Made by a program: the position numbers and the translations under genes. From contig CAKUMG010000214.1 of NCBI GenBank assembly GCA_934667465.1, positions 1 through 8,187 on the forward strand: 8,187 bases of DNA. The letters run 5' to 3'. Position 1 is the stretch's first letter. The number at the start of each line of letters is the position of its first letter. The notes below the pieces were generated by a model that saw only the letters and a program-made list of their open reading frames with translations, ran no database searches and was not told the DNA's origin. This DNA comes from an uncultured Actinoplanes sp. (GTDB lineage Bacteria; Actinomycetota; Actinomycetes; Mycobacteriales; Micromonosporaceae). Positions 1 through 5,593 of this stretch are shown here, one piece after another.

Positions 1-155
1 GTGCTGCCCGCGATCCAGCTCAGCAGCGCCCACGGGTCGCCACCCGCGGCGTCCTCGGAGGCCATGACCAGGTCGTAGCCGAGCGTCTCGGCCGCCAGTG
101 CCGCCTCGACGCCGCTCACGAGCGCGCCGGCCTGGAGCCGGTGGCCGTAGTTCAT
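1..155 (-). CDS. Luciferase-like (LLM class) flavin-dependent oxidoreductase, N-terminal fragment
   Basis: Only the first 51 codons are inside the window; the rest lies to the left. The start is the ATG at 155-153, preceded by a clean Shine-Dalgarno GGAGG (minus strand, 165-161) at 5-nt spacing. The peptide begins MNYGHRLQAGALVSGVEA and continues through an AAETLGYDLVMASED stretch to GGDPWALLSWIAG. In the bacterial luciferase-like family (often F420-dependent in actinomycetes) the N-terminus typically has beta-1, then a helix with the 'A..AE.lGyD' pattern, then 'D.DPW..L'. The match rests on this pattern only; cofactor and substrate cannot be read from the fragment. It is divergent from the FMN reductase at 267, about 110 bp away. 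A functional pairing (a flavin reductase supplying reduced FMN to a luciferase-like monooxygenase) is possible but not shown. Confidence 0.7.
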   Translation of the reverse strand, partial: MNYGHRLQAGALVSGVEAALAAETLGYDLVMASEDAAGGDPWALLSWIAGS

Positions 156-266
156 GCGTGCCTCCGCTGATCGGTGTCCCTCGTTGATACCGCACGCCGC
201 GCCGGAAGTCGGGGTGTCGCGCGTCTCACGGGGAATCCTTGCCGACCGGCTGATTAGATGAGGCTC

Positions 267-833
267 ATGTCAGTACTCCAGGTGATCGTCGGCAGCACCC
301 GTCCCGGCCGGCTCGGCCTCCCCATCGCCACGTGGTTCGCGCGGGTCGCGGCCGAGCACGGCCCGTTCGAGGTCGAGCTGGTCGACATCGCCGATTTCGA
401 TCTGCCGCTGATGGACGAGCCGAACCACCCGCGGCTGCGGCAGTACACCAAGGAGCACACCAAGCGCTGGAGCGAGACGATCGACCGCGGCGACGCGTAC
501 GTGTTCGTGCACCCGGAGTACAACTACAGCTACAACGCGGCGCTCAAGAACGCGATCGACTACCTGCACGCGGAGTGGGCCGACAAGCCGGTCGCGTTCG
601 TCAGCTACGGCGGCGTCAGCGCGGGGCTGCGCGCCACCCAGGCGCTCAAGCAGGTCGTGACCACGCTGCGCATGGTGCCGATCTTCGAGGCCGTGCCGAT
701 CCCCTTCGCCGCCCAGTTCCTCGGCGACGAGGGCGACTTCGCGCCGAACGAGGTCGTCAGCGCGGGCGTCGTCCCGGTGCTGCGGGAACTCGCCCGCCTC
801 GACGGCGCCCTCTCCACGCTGCGCAAGTCCTGA
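267..833 (+). CDS. NAD(P)H-dependent FMN reductase family protein (flavodoxin-like fold)
   Basis: A 188-aa soluble protein of the FMN_red family (includes azoreductase, chromate and quinone reductase relatives), which moves electrons from NAD(P)H to FMN or other acceptors. Seen: the N-terminal phosphate-binding loop GSTRPGR at residues 9-15 directly after beta-1 (LQVIV), the family signature PEYNYSYNAALKNAIDYL at 83-100, and a YGGVSAG loop at 114-120 contacting the flavin. The length is typical. Start choice: ATG at 267 gives the usual short lead-in (MSVLQVIVGS) and has GATGAGG just upstream, though with only 3 nt after GAGG. The in-frame ATG at 258 would add MRL and has no visible Shine-Dalgarno. 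The codon choice matches neighbouring genes. The last codons (LRKS-stop) lie inside the first copy of a 23-bp tandem repeat. The gene converges on the sulfotransferase gene, whose stop is 56 bp away. The physiological substrate is unknown. Confidence 0.9.
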   Translation: MSVLQVIVGSTRPGRLGLPIATWFARVAAEHGPFEVELVDIADFDLPLMDEPNHPRLRQYTKEHTKRWSETIDRGDAYVFVHPEYNYSYNAALKNAIDYLHAEWADKPVAFVSYGGVSAGLRATQALKQVVTTLRMVPIFEAVPIPFAAQFLGDEGDFAPNEVVSAGVVPVLRELARLDGALSTLRKS

Positions 834-883
834 CGGCCACGCCGCGCAAGTCCTGACGGCCACGCCGCGCAAGCCCCGACGGG
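821..883 (+). repeat. 23-bp tandem repeat, about 2.7 copies, spanning the FMN reductase stop
   Basis: The unit GCGCAAGTCCTGACGGCC plus ACGCC occurs at 821-843 and is repeated without a mismatch at 844-866. A third, partial copy runs 867-882 with two T-to-C changes. The first copy contains the last three codons and TGA stop (831-833) of the FMN reductase gene, so the array duplicates the gene's 3' end into the convergent intergenic space. The period is not a multiple of three and the extra copies are not translated as a tail. No hairpin with a T-run is evident. Replication slippage is the simplest origin. Confidence 0.9.
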
Positions 884-889
884 CCGGTC

Positions 890-1699
890 TCAGTAGCCCA
901 GGTCGGCGGCGAGGGCCTGGAGCGAGGCGGGTAGCTCGATCTTCGGGACCGGCCGGGCCTCCTGGACCGCGCCGGTCTTGATCTTGTCCTGCCAGTCGCC
1001 GAGGCCGGCCACCAGCGGGCCGTGGTCGGCCCGGCCGTACTCGACCATCGCGGGCTCGTAGGCCACGCCGAGGTGGGCGCAGAGCCGCCTCGCCTCGCCG
1101 GCCGGGTCGCGGGTCAGGTCCTCGTAGCGGACTGTGTGGCCGGGCAGGTGGGCGCGGGCCTCGCGGAGCGCCGTCAGGTACTTCGTGACGCTCGCGATCG
1201 CCTCCTCCTCGGTCTGCGAGGTCCGGGCGCGCTGCCAGGAGTCCAGGATCGAGGCCGGGTGCCGCAGCAGGTAGATAAACTTGGCGTCGGGGAAGGCCTG
1301 CGCCACCCGCGCCCACTGGAAGACGAGGTTGGGCGTCTTCTCCACGAGGATCTTCTTGCCGCTCTCCTGCAGGGCGCGGGTGAGCAGGCGGTCCCACACC
1401 ATGTTGGTGAGCTCGCGCTCGTTGAAGCCGAGCGTCTCCATCGCCTTCTGGGCCGCGGGGATCTCGAGCGTCACCTTGACGTGAGCCAGGTGCAGCTCGT
1501 GCGGGGCGTAGATCTCGGAGTGGCTGTTGAGGATCATCCGCAGCAGGGTCGAGCCGGAGCGCACCGAGGAGAAGAGGAACCCGGGAGCCGTCAGGTCCCG
1601 CTTCGGAACCTTGACGAGCCGGTACTTGCCCTCGCGGTTGACGACCTGCATCCCGGCTCTCCGGGCCAACCGGACATTAACCTGCTTTCTCCACGCCAT
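890..1699 (-). CDS. PAPS-dependent sulfotransferase family protein (Sulfotransfer_3 type)
   Basis: A 269-aa cytosolic enzyme expected to transfer a sulfonate group from PAPS to a hydroxyl or amine acceptor. Seen: the 5'-phosphosulfate-binding loop SSVRSGSTLL at residues 44-53, the strand-plus-loop ILVEKTP at 117-123, the 3'-phosphate-binding motif RHPASILDS at 146-154 (R146 and S154 in the usual places), and RYEDL at 191-195, which in this family closes the PAPS site region. The length is normal and no frame break is visible. There is no signal peptide or TM segment. Start ATG at 1699: AAGG lies 9 nt upstream on the minus strand as a weak Shine-Dalgarno, and a TAAGGT hexamer 8 nt upstream could instead be a -10 for a nearly leaderless message. 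The acceptor cannot be predicted: no sugar, lipid or secondary-metabolite gene is adjacent. It follows the yciO-like gene by 86 bp in the same direction. Confidence 0.9.
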   Translation of the reverse strand: MAWRKQVNVRLARRAGMQVVNREGKYRLVKVPKRDLTAPGFLFSSVRSGSTLLRMILNSHSEIYAPHELHLAHVKVTLEIPAAQKAMETLGFNERELTNMVWDRLLTRALQESGKKILVEKTPNLVFQWARVAQAFPDAKFIYLLRHPASILDSWQRARTSQTEEEAIASVTKYLTALREARAHLPGHTVRYEDLTRDPAGEARRLCAHLGVAYEPAMVEYGRADHGPLVAGLGDWQDKIKTGAVQEARPVPKIELPASLQALAADLGY

Positions 1700-1704
1700 G
1701 AAAG

Positions 1705-1778
1705 TAGACCTTAGGGGTCAACTTTCGGTGCGACGTCTGTGCCGCCTGTGAAGCGGCTGAGAATTAGACAAAGGTCTA
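1705..1778. promoter_or_regulatory. Inverted-repeat cluster upstream of the sulfotransferase gene
   Basis: The 86-bp gap between the yciO-like stop (1786) and the sulfotransferase start (1699) holds TAGACCT (1705-1711) and its reverse complement AGGTCTA (1772-1778), a local hairpin TAGAC-AAAG-GTCTA (1765-1778), and a further stem GCCGC-N7-GCGGC (1741-1757). The GCCGC stem could contribute to ending the upstream transcript, but no T-run follows it on the minus strand. The two AGGTCTA half-sites flanking the start region look like operator half-sites. Which protein, if any, binds is unknown. Confidence 0.4.
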
Positions 1779-1785
1779 GTCAAGG

Positions 1786-2406
1786 TCACTCGAAGCGTGC
1801 GGGGTCGCCGGCACCGACCCGCAGGACCTCCGGCTCGCCCTCGGAGAGGTCCACCACGGTGGTCGGCACCGTGCCGCATTCCCCCGAGTCGATGACGGCG
1901 TCCACGACGTGGTCGAGCTCTTCCTTGATCTCCCAGCCCTGGGTCAGCGGCTCCTCGTGCCCGGGCAGCAGCAGCGTGCTGGAGAGCAGCGGCTCGCCCA
2001 GCTCGGCGAGGATCGCCTGGGTGACCGCGTGCTCCGGGATGCGTACGCCGACGGTCTTCTTCCTGGGGTGCAGCAGGCGGCGCGGCACCTCGCGGGTCGC
2101 CGGCAGGATGAACGTGTAGCTGCCCGGGGTCGACGCCTTGACCAGCCGGAACACCGAGTTGCTGATCTGCACGAACTGACCGAGCTGGGCGAAGTCGCGG
2201 CACACCAGGGTGAAGTGGTGGCCGCTGCCGAGGTGCCGGATCTCGCGGATCCGGTCCATGCCGGCGGCGTTGCCGATCCGGCAGCCCAGCGCATAGCAGG
2301 AGTCGGTCGGATAGGCGATCAGCCCGTCCTCCCGCAGGAGGGCGCCGACCTGCCCGATCGCTCGGGGCTGCGGGTTGTCCGGGTGCACGTCGAAGTACTT
2401 GGCCAC
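1786..2406 (-). CDS. yciO: YciO-type member of the YrdC/Sua5 (threonylcarbamoyl-AMP synthase-like) family
   Basis: A 206-aa protein, the same length as E. coli YciO and alignable from memory over nearly its whole length: HPDNPQPRAIGQ (residues 8-19), AYPTDSCYALGC (31-42), GHHFTLVCRD (62-71), TPGSYTFIL (93-101), EVPRRLL (106-112), KTVGVRIP (117-124), PTTVVDL (181-187). The family folds like TsaC/YrdC, which makes threonylcarbamoyl-AMP for tRNA t6A. YciO proteins lack the TsaC KxR motif (here the region reads IRHLGSGHHF) and the SxN motif near the C-terminal part (here LLSSTLLLPG). True t6A synthesis is therefore unlikely to be its main job, and its function is not settled. Start is GTG at 2406; the preceding DMT gene stops 9 nt upstream, and its CTAGG stop context supplies AGG, so translational coupling is likely. 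A TsaC/Sua5 annotation would over-call it. Confidence 0.9.
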   Translation of the reverse strand: MAKYFDVHPDNPQPRAIGQVGALLREDGLIAYPTDSCYALGCRIGNAAGMDRIREIRHLGSGHHFTLVCRDFAQLGQFVQISNSVFRLVKASTPGSYTFILPATREVPRRLLHPRKKTVGVRIPEHAVTQAILAELGEPLLSSTLLLPGHEEPLTQGWEIKEELDHVVDAVIDSGECGTVPTTVVDLSEGEPEVLRVGAGDPARFE

Positions 2407-2415
2407 CCGCAGAGC

Positions 2416-3255
2416 CTAGATCGTGACCAGCTCGCGCGACGGACGCACGGGCTCCACGTCATGCGAGCGGACCAGCAGTGCCACACCCAGGCCGGCCGCC
2501 ACCGCGCTGCACGCCGCGACGACACCGCCCAGCAGCCCGCCCGTGAACTGCTCGCCGAGCAGCGCCAGCCCGATCGCCGCCGCGGCCAGCGGGTTGGCGA
2601 GCGTGCCCGCCGCCAGCGGCGCGCCGAGGCCGTCACGGTAGGAGCGCTGGGTGAAGAGCAGCCCGGCGCTCGCCAGCACGGCGACGGCGGCCGCGGTCAG
2701 CACGGTCAGGAAGCCCAGATCACCCTCGGCCAGCCGGACCGTGGCGGTCTGGGTGAGCGCCGACGACACCCCGAAGGCGACGCCGCCGGCCACCGCGGAC
2801 CACAGCCCCGAGGAGCCGGGCACGGCACCGCGGGCGCCGAGCGCGGTCAGCACGATCGCCGTGACCAGCAGCAGCCCGACGAGATCCCCGGCACCGAGCA
2901 CGCCGACCTGCGCGGAACTCGCGAGCACGAGGATGCCGCCCAGGCCGAGAACGGTCAGCGCCATGCCGTGCCACTCGACGCGGGTCACGGCGCGCCGGGC
3001 CGTCGCGGCGGCCAGCGGCACGGCGATCACCAGGGTCAGCACCCCGAACGGCTGCACCAGGGCGAGCGGCCCGTAGCGCAGCGCCACGACGTGCAGCAGC
3101 CCGCCGACGCCGTTGAGCGCGAGCGCCGCCCACCAGAGCGGCGTGCGCACCAGCGCCCGCAGCGGCCGGTCGGCCATCCGCTCCTGGAGCAGTGCAGCGA
3201 CCGCGTACGCCCCTGCCGAGGCGATGCACGAGACGAGCGCGATCAGGATTCCCAT
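2416..3255 (-). CDS. DMT-superfamily (EamA/NIPA-like) multi-pass membrane transporter
   Basis: A 279-aa hydrophobic inner-membrane protein with nine to ten predicted TM segments (about 2-22, 43-60, 62-84, 97-113, 121-139, 150-172, 181-201, 213-234, 239-263). The second pair is joined by the ALRYGPLALVQPFGVL stretch (58-73), a pattern common in the actinobacterial DMT branch. A second ALLGEQF motif (231-237) in the C-terminal half fits the two-fold EamA repeat. The C-terminus is short and polar. The substrate cannot be assigned; the branch includes NIPA-like magnesium carriers and metabolite exporters. Start choice: ATG at 3255, preceded at 7 nt by TACGGT, an actinobacterial -10-like hexamer, suggesting a leaderless message; GTG at 3264 is an in-frame alternative adding MIS and has no Shine-Dalgarno. 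It is first gene of the unit leading into yciO (9-nt gap). Confidence 0.85.
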   Translation of the reverse strand: MGILIALVSCIASAGAYAVAALLQERMADRPLRALVRTPLWWAALALNGVGGLLHVVALRYGPLALVQPFGVLTLVIAVPLAAATARRAVTRVEWHGMALTVLGLGGILVLASSAQVGVLGAGDLVGLLLVTAIVLTALGARGAVPGSSGLWSAVAGGVAFGVSSALTQTATVRLAEGDLGFLTVLTAAAVAVLASAGLLFTQRSYRDGLGAPLAAGTLANPLAAAAIGLALLGEQFTGGLLGGVVAACSAVAAGLGVALLVRSHDVEPVRPSRELVTI

Positions 3256-3262
3256 GCTGATC

Positions 3263-3268
3263 ACCGTA
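3263..3268 (-). promoter_or_regulatory. Candidate -10 element (TACGGT) of a leaderless promoter for the DMT transporter
   Basis: On the minus strand TACGGT fits the TAnnnT consensus and is separated by 7 nt from the ATG at 3255. This is the spacing expected if transcription starts at the A of the start codon, a common arrangement in actinomycetes. No recognisable -35 lies 17 nt upstream. The same layout occurs before the P450 gene at 5920. A TAnnnT hexamer at this distance can also arise by chance. Confidence 0.35.
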
Positions 3269-3314
3269 GGAGTCCGGGCCTCCGCGGCGCGTCCTCCCGA
3301 GGTCGTAAAACGCG

Positions 3315-3355
3315 GTCCCGCCTCCTACTGCGGTCGTAGTACCCGATCGCGGGAC
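3315..3355. repeat. Nested inverted repeat in the divergent DMT / immA-like intergenic region
   Basis: The outer arms GTCCCGC (3315-3321) and GCGGGAC (3349-3355) are perfect. Inside them TACT (3326-3329) pairs with AGTA (3338-3341) around an 8-nt loop, with both pairs centred near 3334. The element lies 47 to 100 bp from the DMT start and upstream of the peptidase promoter region, so it could be an operator serving either side. A second perfect 7-bp pair, CCGGCGG (3391-3397) and CCGCCGG (3412-3418), follows. High GC makes such stems easier to obtain by chance. Confidence 0.55.
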
Positions 3356-3458
3356 AGCGGCAGGTGTGCCGGGAAGTCTGATCGCGGACACCGGCGGGTT
3401 CACCGGCACTACCGCCGGATCGCCGCCGAGGAAGCCGTGGATGCCGACGATGACGGCA

Positions 3459-3487
3459 TTCCCGACATCTACCAGAATCGATAATGT
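3459..3487 (+). promoter_or_regulatory. Candidate promoter for the peptidase/membrane-protein operon
   Basis: GATAAT/TAATGT at 3480-3487 is the most -10-like sequence upstream of the peptidase gene in otherwise GC-rich DNA, with a weak TTCCCG at 3459-3464 seventeen nt before TAATGT. Transcription would begin near 3493, excluding the ATG at 3484 as start codon and leaving about 40 nt of leader ahead of the GTG at 3535. The GAGGGG at 3522-3527 is the matching Shine-Dalgarno. Confidence 0.4.
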
Positions 3488-3534
3488 CGCGCCGGGTACG
3501 CTGGCTGTTCCGGCCACGATCGAGGGGAATCGAG

Positions 3535-4026
3535 GTGCGAAGCCTGCGGCGGCGGTGCGAGGACAATCTGGCGGGCATCGACGTCCCGGAGCCGTTCGAT
3601 CTGGACGCATTTGCCGCGGTTGTCGCCGCCCATCGGGGTCGCCCGCTGACGCTGCGGCCGCAGCCCGGGCTCGGTCACGGCGCCCCGTGCGGGCTGTGGA
3701 TCGCCCTGCCCGAGGCCGACTACATCTTCTACGACCCCGGCACGTCGCGGCTGCACGCCGAGCACATCGTGCTGCACGAGCTGGCGCACATGCTGAGCGG
3801 CCACCGCACCGGGCTCGACCTCGGCAACGGCGCCCTGGCCCGGCTCGCGCCCGACATCGACCCGAGCGCGGTCTCCCGCATCCTCGGCCGGGTCAAGTAC
3901 ACGACGGCGCAGGAGCGCGAGGCCGAGATGCTCGCCTCGCTGATCCGCGCCCGGGCCGAGGGCGCGCGCCCCCGCTCGGCCGGCACGCTGGGGCGGCTCG
4001 CCGACGTGCTGAGGTTCCGCCGGTGA
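3535..4026 (+). CDS. ImmA/IrrE-type zinc metallopeptidase
   Basis: A 163-aa soluble protein with the zincin signature HELAH (residues 81-85 in HIVLHELAHMLSGH) and a downstream acidic helix QEREAEMLASLI (126-137) that should supply the third zinc ligand, as in the ImmA/IrrE (DUF955/M78) family. These proteases typically cleave or inactivate a cognate XRE-type repressor; ImmA of ICEBs1 acts on ImmR and IrrE acts on DdrO. The N-terminal SLRRRCEDNLAGIDVPEPFD segment is characteristic of the actinomycete group. Start choice: GTG at 3535 has an excellent GAGGGG 7 nt upstream, and a -10-like element overlaps the ATG at 3484, which would add 17 basic residues and has no Shine-Dalgarno. The next gene starts inside its stop codon (GTGA), so the two are translated together. 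The probable substrate is the XRE regulator encoded convergently at 5138-5551; this is inferred from family precedent. Confidence 0.9.
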   Translation: MRSLRRRCEDNLAGIDVPEPFDLDAFAAVVAAHRGRPLTLRPQPGLGHGAPCGLWIALPEADYIFYDPGTSRLHAEHIVLHELAHMLSGHRTGLDLGNGALARLAPDIDPSAVSRILGRVKYTTAQEREAEMLASLIRARAEGARPRSAGTLGRLADVLRFRR

Positions 4027-5141
4027 GCGGCGGGCTGTCCACCGCCCTGTTCGTCGCGCTCTGGGTCACCGTGCTGGTCCGGCTGCCGACGCTCGGACGC
4101 GGACCCCAGCAGCGGGCACTGTGGGCGACCGTGCTCGCGCTGGCGCTGGTCAAGACCGCCTCGTCCCCGGCCGGCGCCGAGTTCCTGGCGACGGTCACCG
4201 ACCGCTGGTGGGCCGTCCCGCACCTGCTCGGGATGGTCAGCGCCTACTTCCTGCTGCGGTTCGTCTCGCTGGTCACCGGCTGGGTCGCCGCCCACCCCCG
4301 CGCCGCCGGCAGCCAGCTCGCCGTCACGGTCACGCTCATCGCCGCCGCGTTCTGGCTCAGCGGCACGGCCACCGGCGACAGCACCTCCGACACCGGATAC
4401 TGGGTGGTGCTCAACGGCTACCTCGGGATCGTGCTCGCCCTCGCCGGGGCGATCTTCTGGCAAGCCACCCGTACGGCACCGCGCAGCGCCCTGCGCGCCG
4501 GACTGCGCGCGATGGCGGTGGGGGTGTGGATCATCGCCCTGTACGCCGTCGTCAAGACCGGCCTCGTGCTGCTCCACGCGCTGGGCGCCCCGGTGTCGTT
4601 CGACCCGATCGAGCCGGCCGCCAACACGCTGCGGACCCTGGGCATGATCCTCGCCGTCGTAGGCGCGGCCGTGCCGGCGGGCGGCAAGTTGCGCAACGTG
4701 ACCCGCGCCTACCGCTCGCTGTGGGAGCTGCGTCCGCTGTGGACGCGCATGCGGCGTACGTTTCCGGATGTCATTCTCTTCAGCCCGCGGCGGGCGCTCA
4801 TCGAGCTGGCCGGCGTCGAGGAGGTACGGCTGCGGCTCTACCGGCGTGTGATCGAGATCCGGGACGGGATGCTGGCGCTGCGGGCCTATCTGCCCGAGGA
4901 CACCCATCGCGAGGCGGGCCGCTTCCTGGGGCCCGATCCGGACCCGGCCCTGGTGGAGGCGTGTGCCGTCGCGCTGGCGCTGGACCGGCGCGACCGTGGC
5001 GTCTCACCGTCCGAGATGGACTCGGGCTGGACCGATGTCGGCGGCGAGCTGGCCGACGAGGTCGCCTGGCTCGGCGCCGTCAGCCAGGCGGGGCGCAAGC
5101 CGGAAGTGCGTAGTTTCACCGCCGCTTCCTCAGCGGCTTAG
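4023..5141 (+). CDS. MAB_1171c-type putative membrane sensor/transporter (DUF6545-like C-terminal domain)
   Basis: 372 aa. The N-terminal 220 residues contain about seven hydrophobic segments (approximately 5-22, 32-48, 64-86, 98-114, 127-147, 162-187, 203-219). After a basic junction the C-terminal 150 residues are soluble and presumably cytosolic, starting with RAYRSLWELRPLWTRMRRTF (228-247) and including RLYRRVIEIRDGMLALRAYL (271-290). I recognise the arrangement as the MAB_1171c family, whose members usually sit beside an ImmA/IrrE-like peptidase and an XRE regulator in actinomycetes. 'Transporter' is the database label; no transport evidence can be read here, and a signal-sensing role is equally plausible. 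GTG start at 4023 overlaps the peptidase TGA and has GAGG (4011-4014) 8 nt upstream. The end overlaps the convergent regulator gene by 4 bp (TTAG, 5138-5141). Confidence 0.85.
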   Translation: MSGGLSTALFVALWVTVLVRLPTLGRGPQQRALWATVLALALVKTASSPAGAEFLATVTDRWWAVPHLLGMVSAYFLLRFVSLVTGWVAAHPRAAGSQLAVTVTLIAAAFWLSGTATGDSTSDTGYWVVLNGYLGIVLALAGAIFWQATRTAPRSALRAGLRAMAVGVWIIALYAVVKTGLVLLHALGAPVSFDPIEPAANTLRTLGMILAVVGAAVPAGGKLRNVTRAYRSLWELRPLWTRMRRTFPDVILFSPRRALIELAGVEEVRLRLYRRVIEIRDGMLALRAYLPEDTHREAGRFLGPDPDPALVEACAVALALDRRDRGVSPSEMDSGWTDVGGELADEVAWLGAVSQAGRKPEVRSFTAASSAA

Positions 5142-5551
5142 GAGGTGCCGCGTTCCTTCTCGAGCTCCCAGACCTTGCGGACGAGCTCACCGATGGTGTC
5201 CCGGCTGCTCGGGGAGACGTCGGCGGCGCGCAGGGCGATCTCGGTGACCTGGGCGTCGCGCAGCGTCCGCAGCAGGTCGAGCTGACCGTCGATCTTGCGG
5301 GCCTCGTCGTCGTCCAGGAAATAGGCCACCGGCACGCCGAAGAACGCGGCGAGCCCGCGCAGATGCTGGATCGTCGGGTTGTCGCGGCGGCCCGTGCGCA
5401 GCTGCCAGATGTAGGTGTGGGAGATCTGGATGCCCTGCTGCCCGCGGATCGCCTCGGCGACGGTCATGTAGCTGACCTCGCTCTGCCCGGCGCCGCGGAC
5501 CTGGTGGAAGAGCCGGTCCAGCTTGTCCGCGATGGAGAACTCGGACGACAT
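5138..5551 (-). CDS. XRE-family, EspR-like transcriptional regulator
   Basis: A 137-aa DNA-binding protein. The N-terminal half is a Cro/C1-type helix-turn-helix (about residues 26-78), with the recognition segment SHTYIWQLRTGRRDNPT (44-60) and the following LRGLAAFFGVPVAYFLDDDE (64-83). The C-terminal helices DLLRTLRDAQVTEIALRAADVS (92-113) and GELVRKVWELE match the dimerisation part of EspR-like proteins. Length and layout match mycobacterial EspR (about 132 aa), a nucleoid-associated regulator, but this family is large in actinomycetes and orthology is not claimed. The ATG at 5551 has a purine-rich AGAGGGGGG ending 3 nt upstream on the minus strand. Upstream palindromes at 5594-5667 suggest autoregulation. 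The gene converges on the peptidase/membrane-protein pair with overlapping stop codons. It is the likely partner, and possibly proteolytic target, of the peptidase (inference). Confidence 0.9.
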   Translation of the reverse strand: MSSEFSIADKLDRLFHQVRGAGQSEVSYMTVAEAIRGQQGIQISHTYIWQLRTGRRDNPTIQHLRGLAAFFGVPVAYFLDDDEARKIDGQLDLLRTLRDAQVTEIALRAADVSPSSRDTIGELVRKVWELEKERGTS

Positions 5552-5593
5552 TCGCCCCCCTCTCCCGCGACGGCATCCGCTGCCTGCATCGGA

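Noticed and set aside
821..883. Possible short CRISPR-like array
   Set aside because: Units abut directly with no spacers, so it is a simple tandem repeat.
270..1397. A 375-codon minus-strand frame across the FMN reductase and sulfotransferase
   Set aside because: It crosses two real genes in the wrong frame or strand, is Pro/Arg/Gly-rich, and shows no motif.
1909..3339. A 476-codon plus-strand frame opposite yciO and the DMT transporter
   Set aside because: Arg/Gln/His-rich low-complexity translation typical of the antisense of GC-rich genes; the minus-strand proteins have clear family signatures.
3366..4022. Upstream extension of the membrane-protein frame to an early start
   Set aside because: The extra 219 codons lie over the peptidase gene in another frame and are Arg/Ala-rich; the GTG at 4023 has a Shine-Dalgarno and a stop-start overlap.
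3729..4907. A 392-codon minus-strand frame opposite the peptidase and membrane protein
   Set aside because: Antisense shadow with Gly/Gln/Arg-rich sequence; both plus-strand genes are strongly supported.
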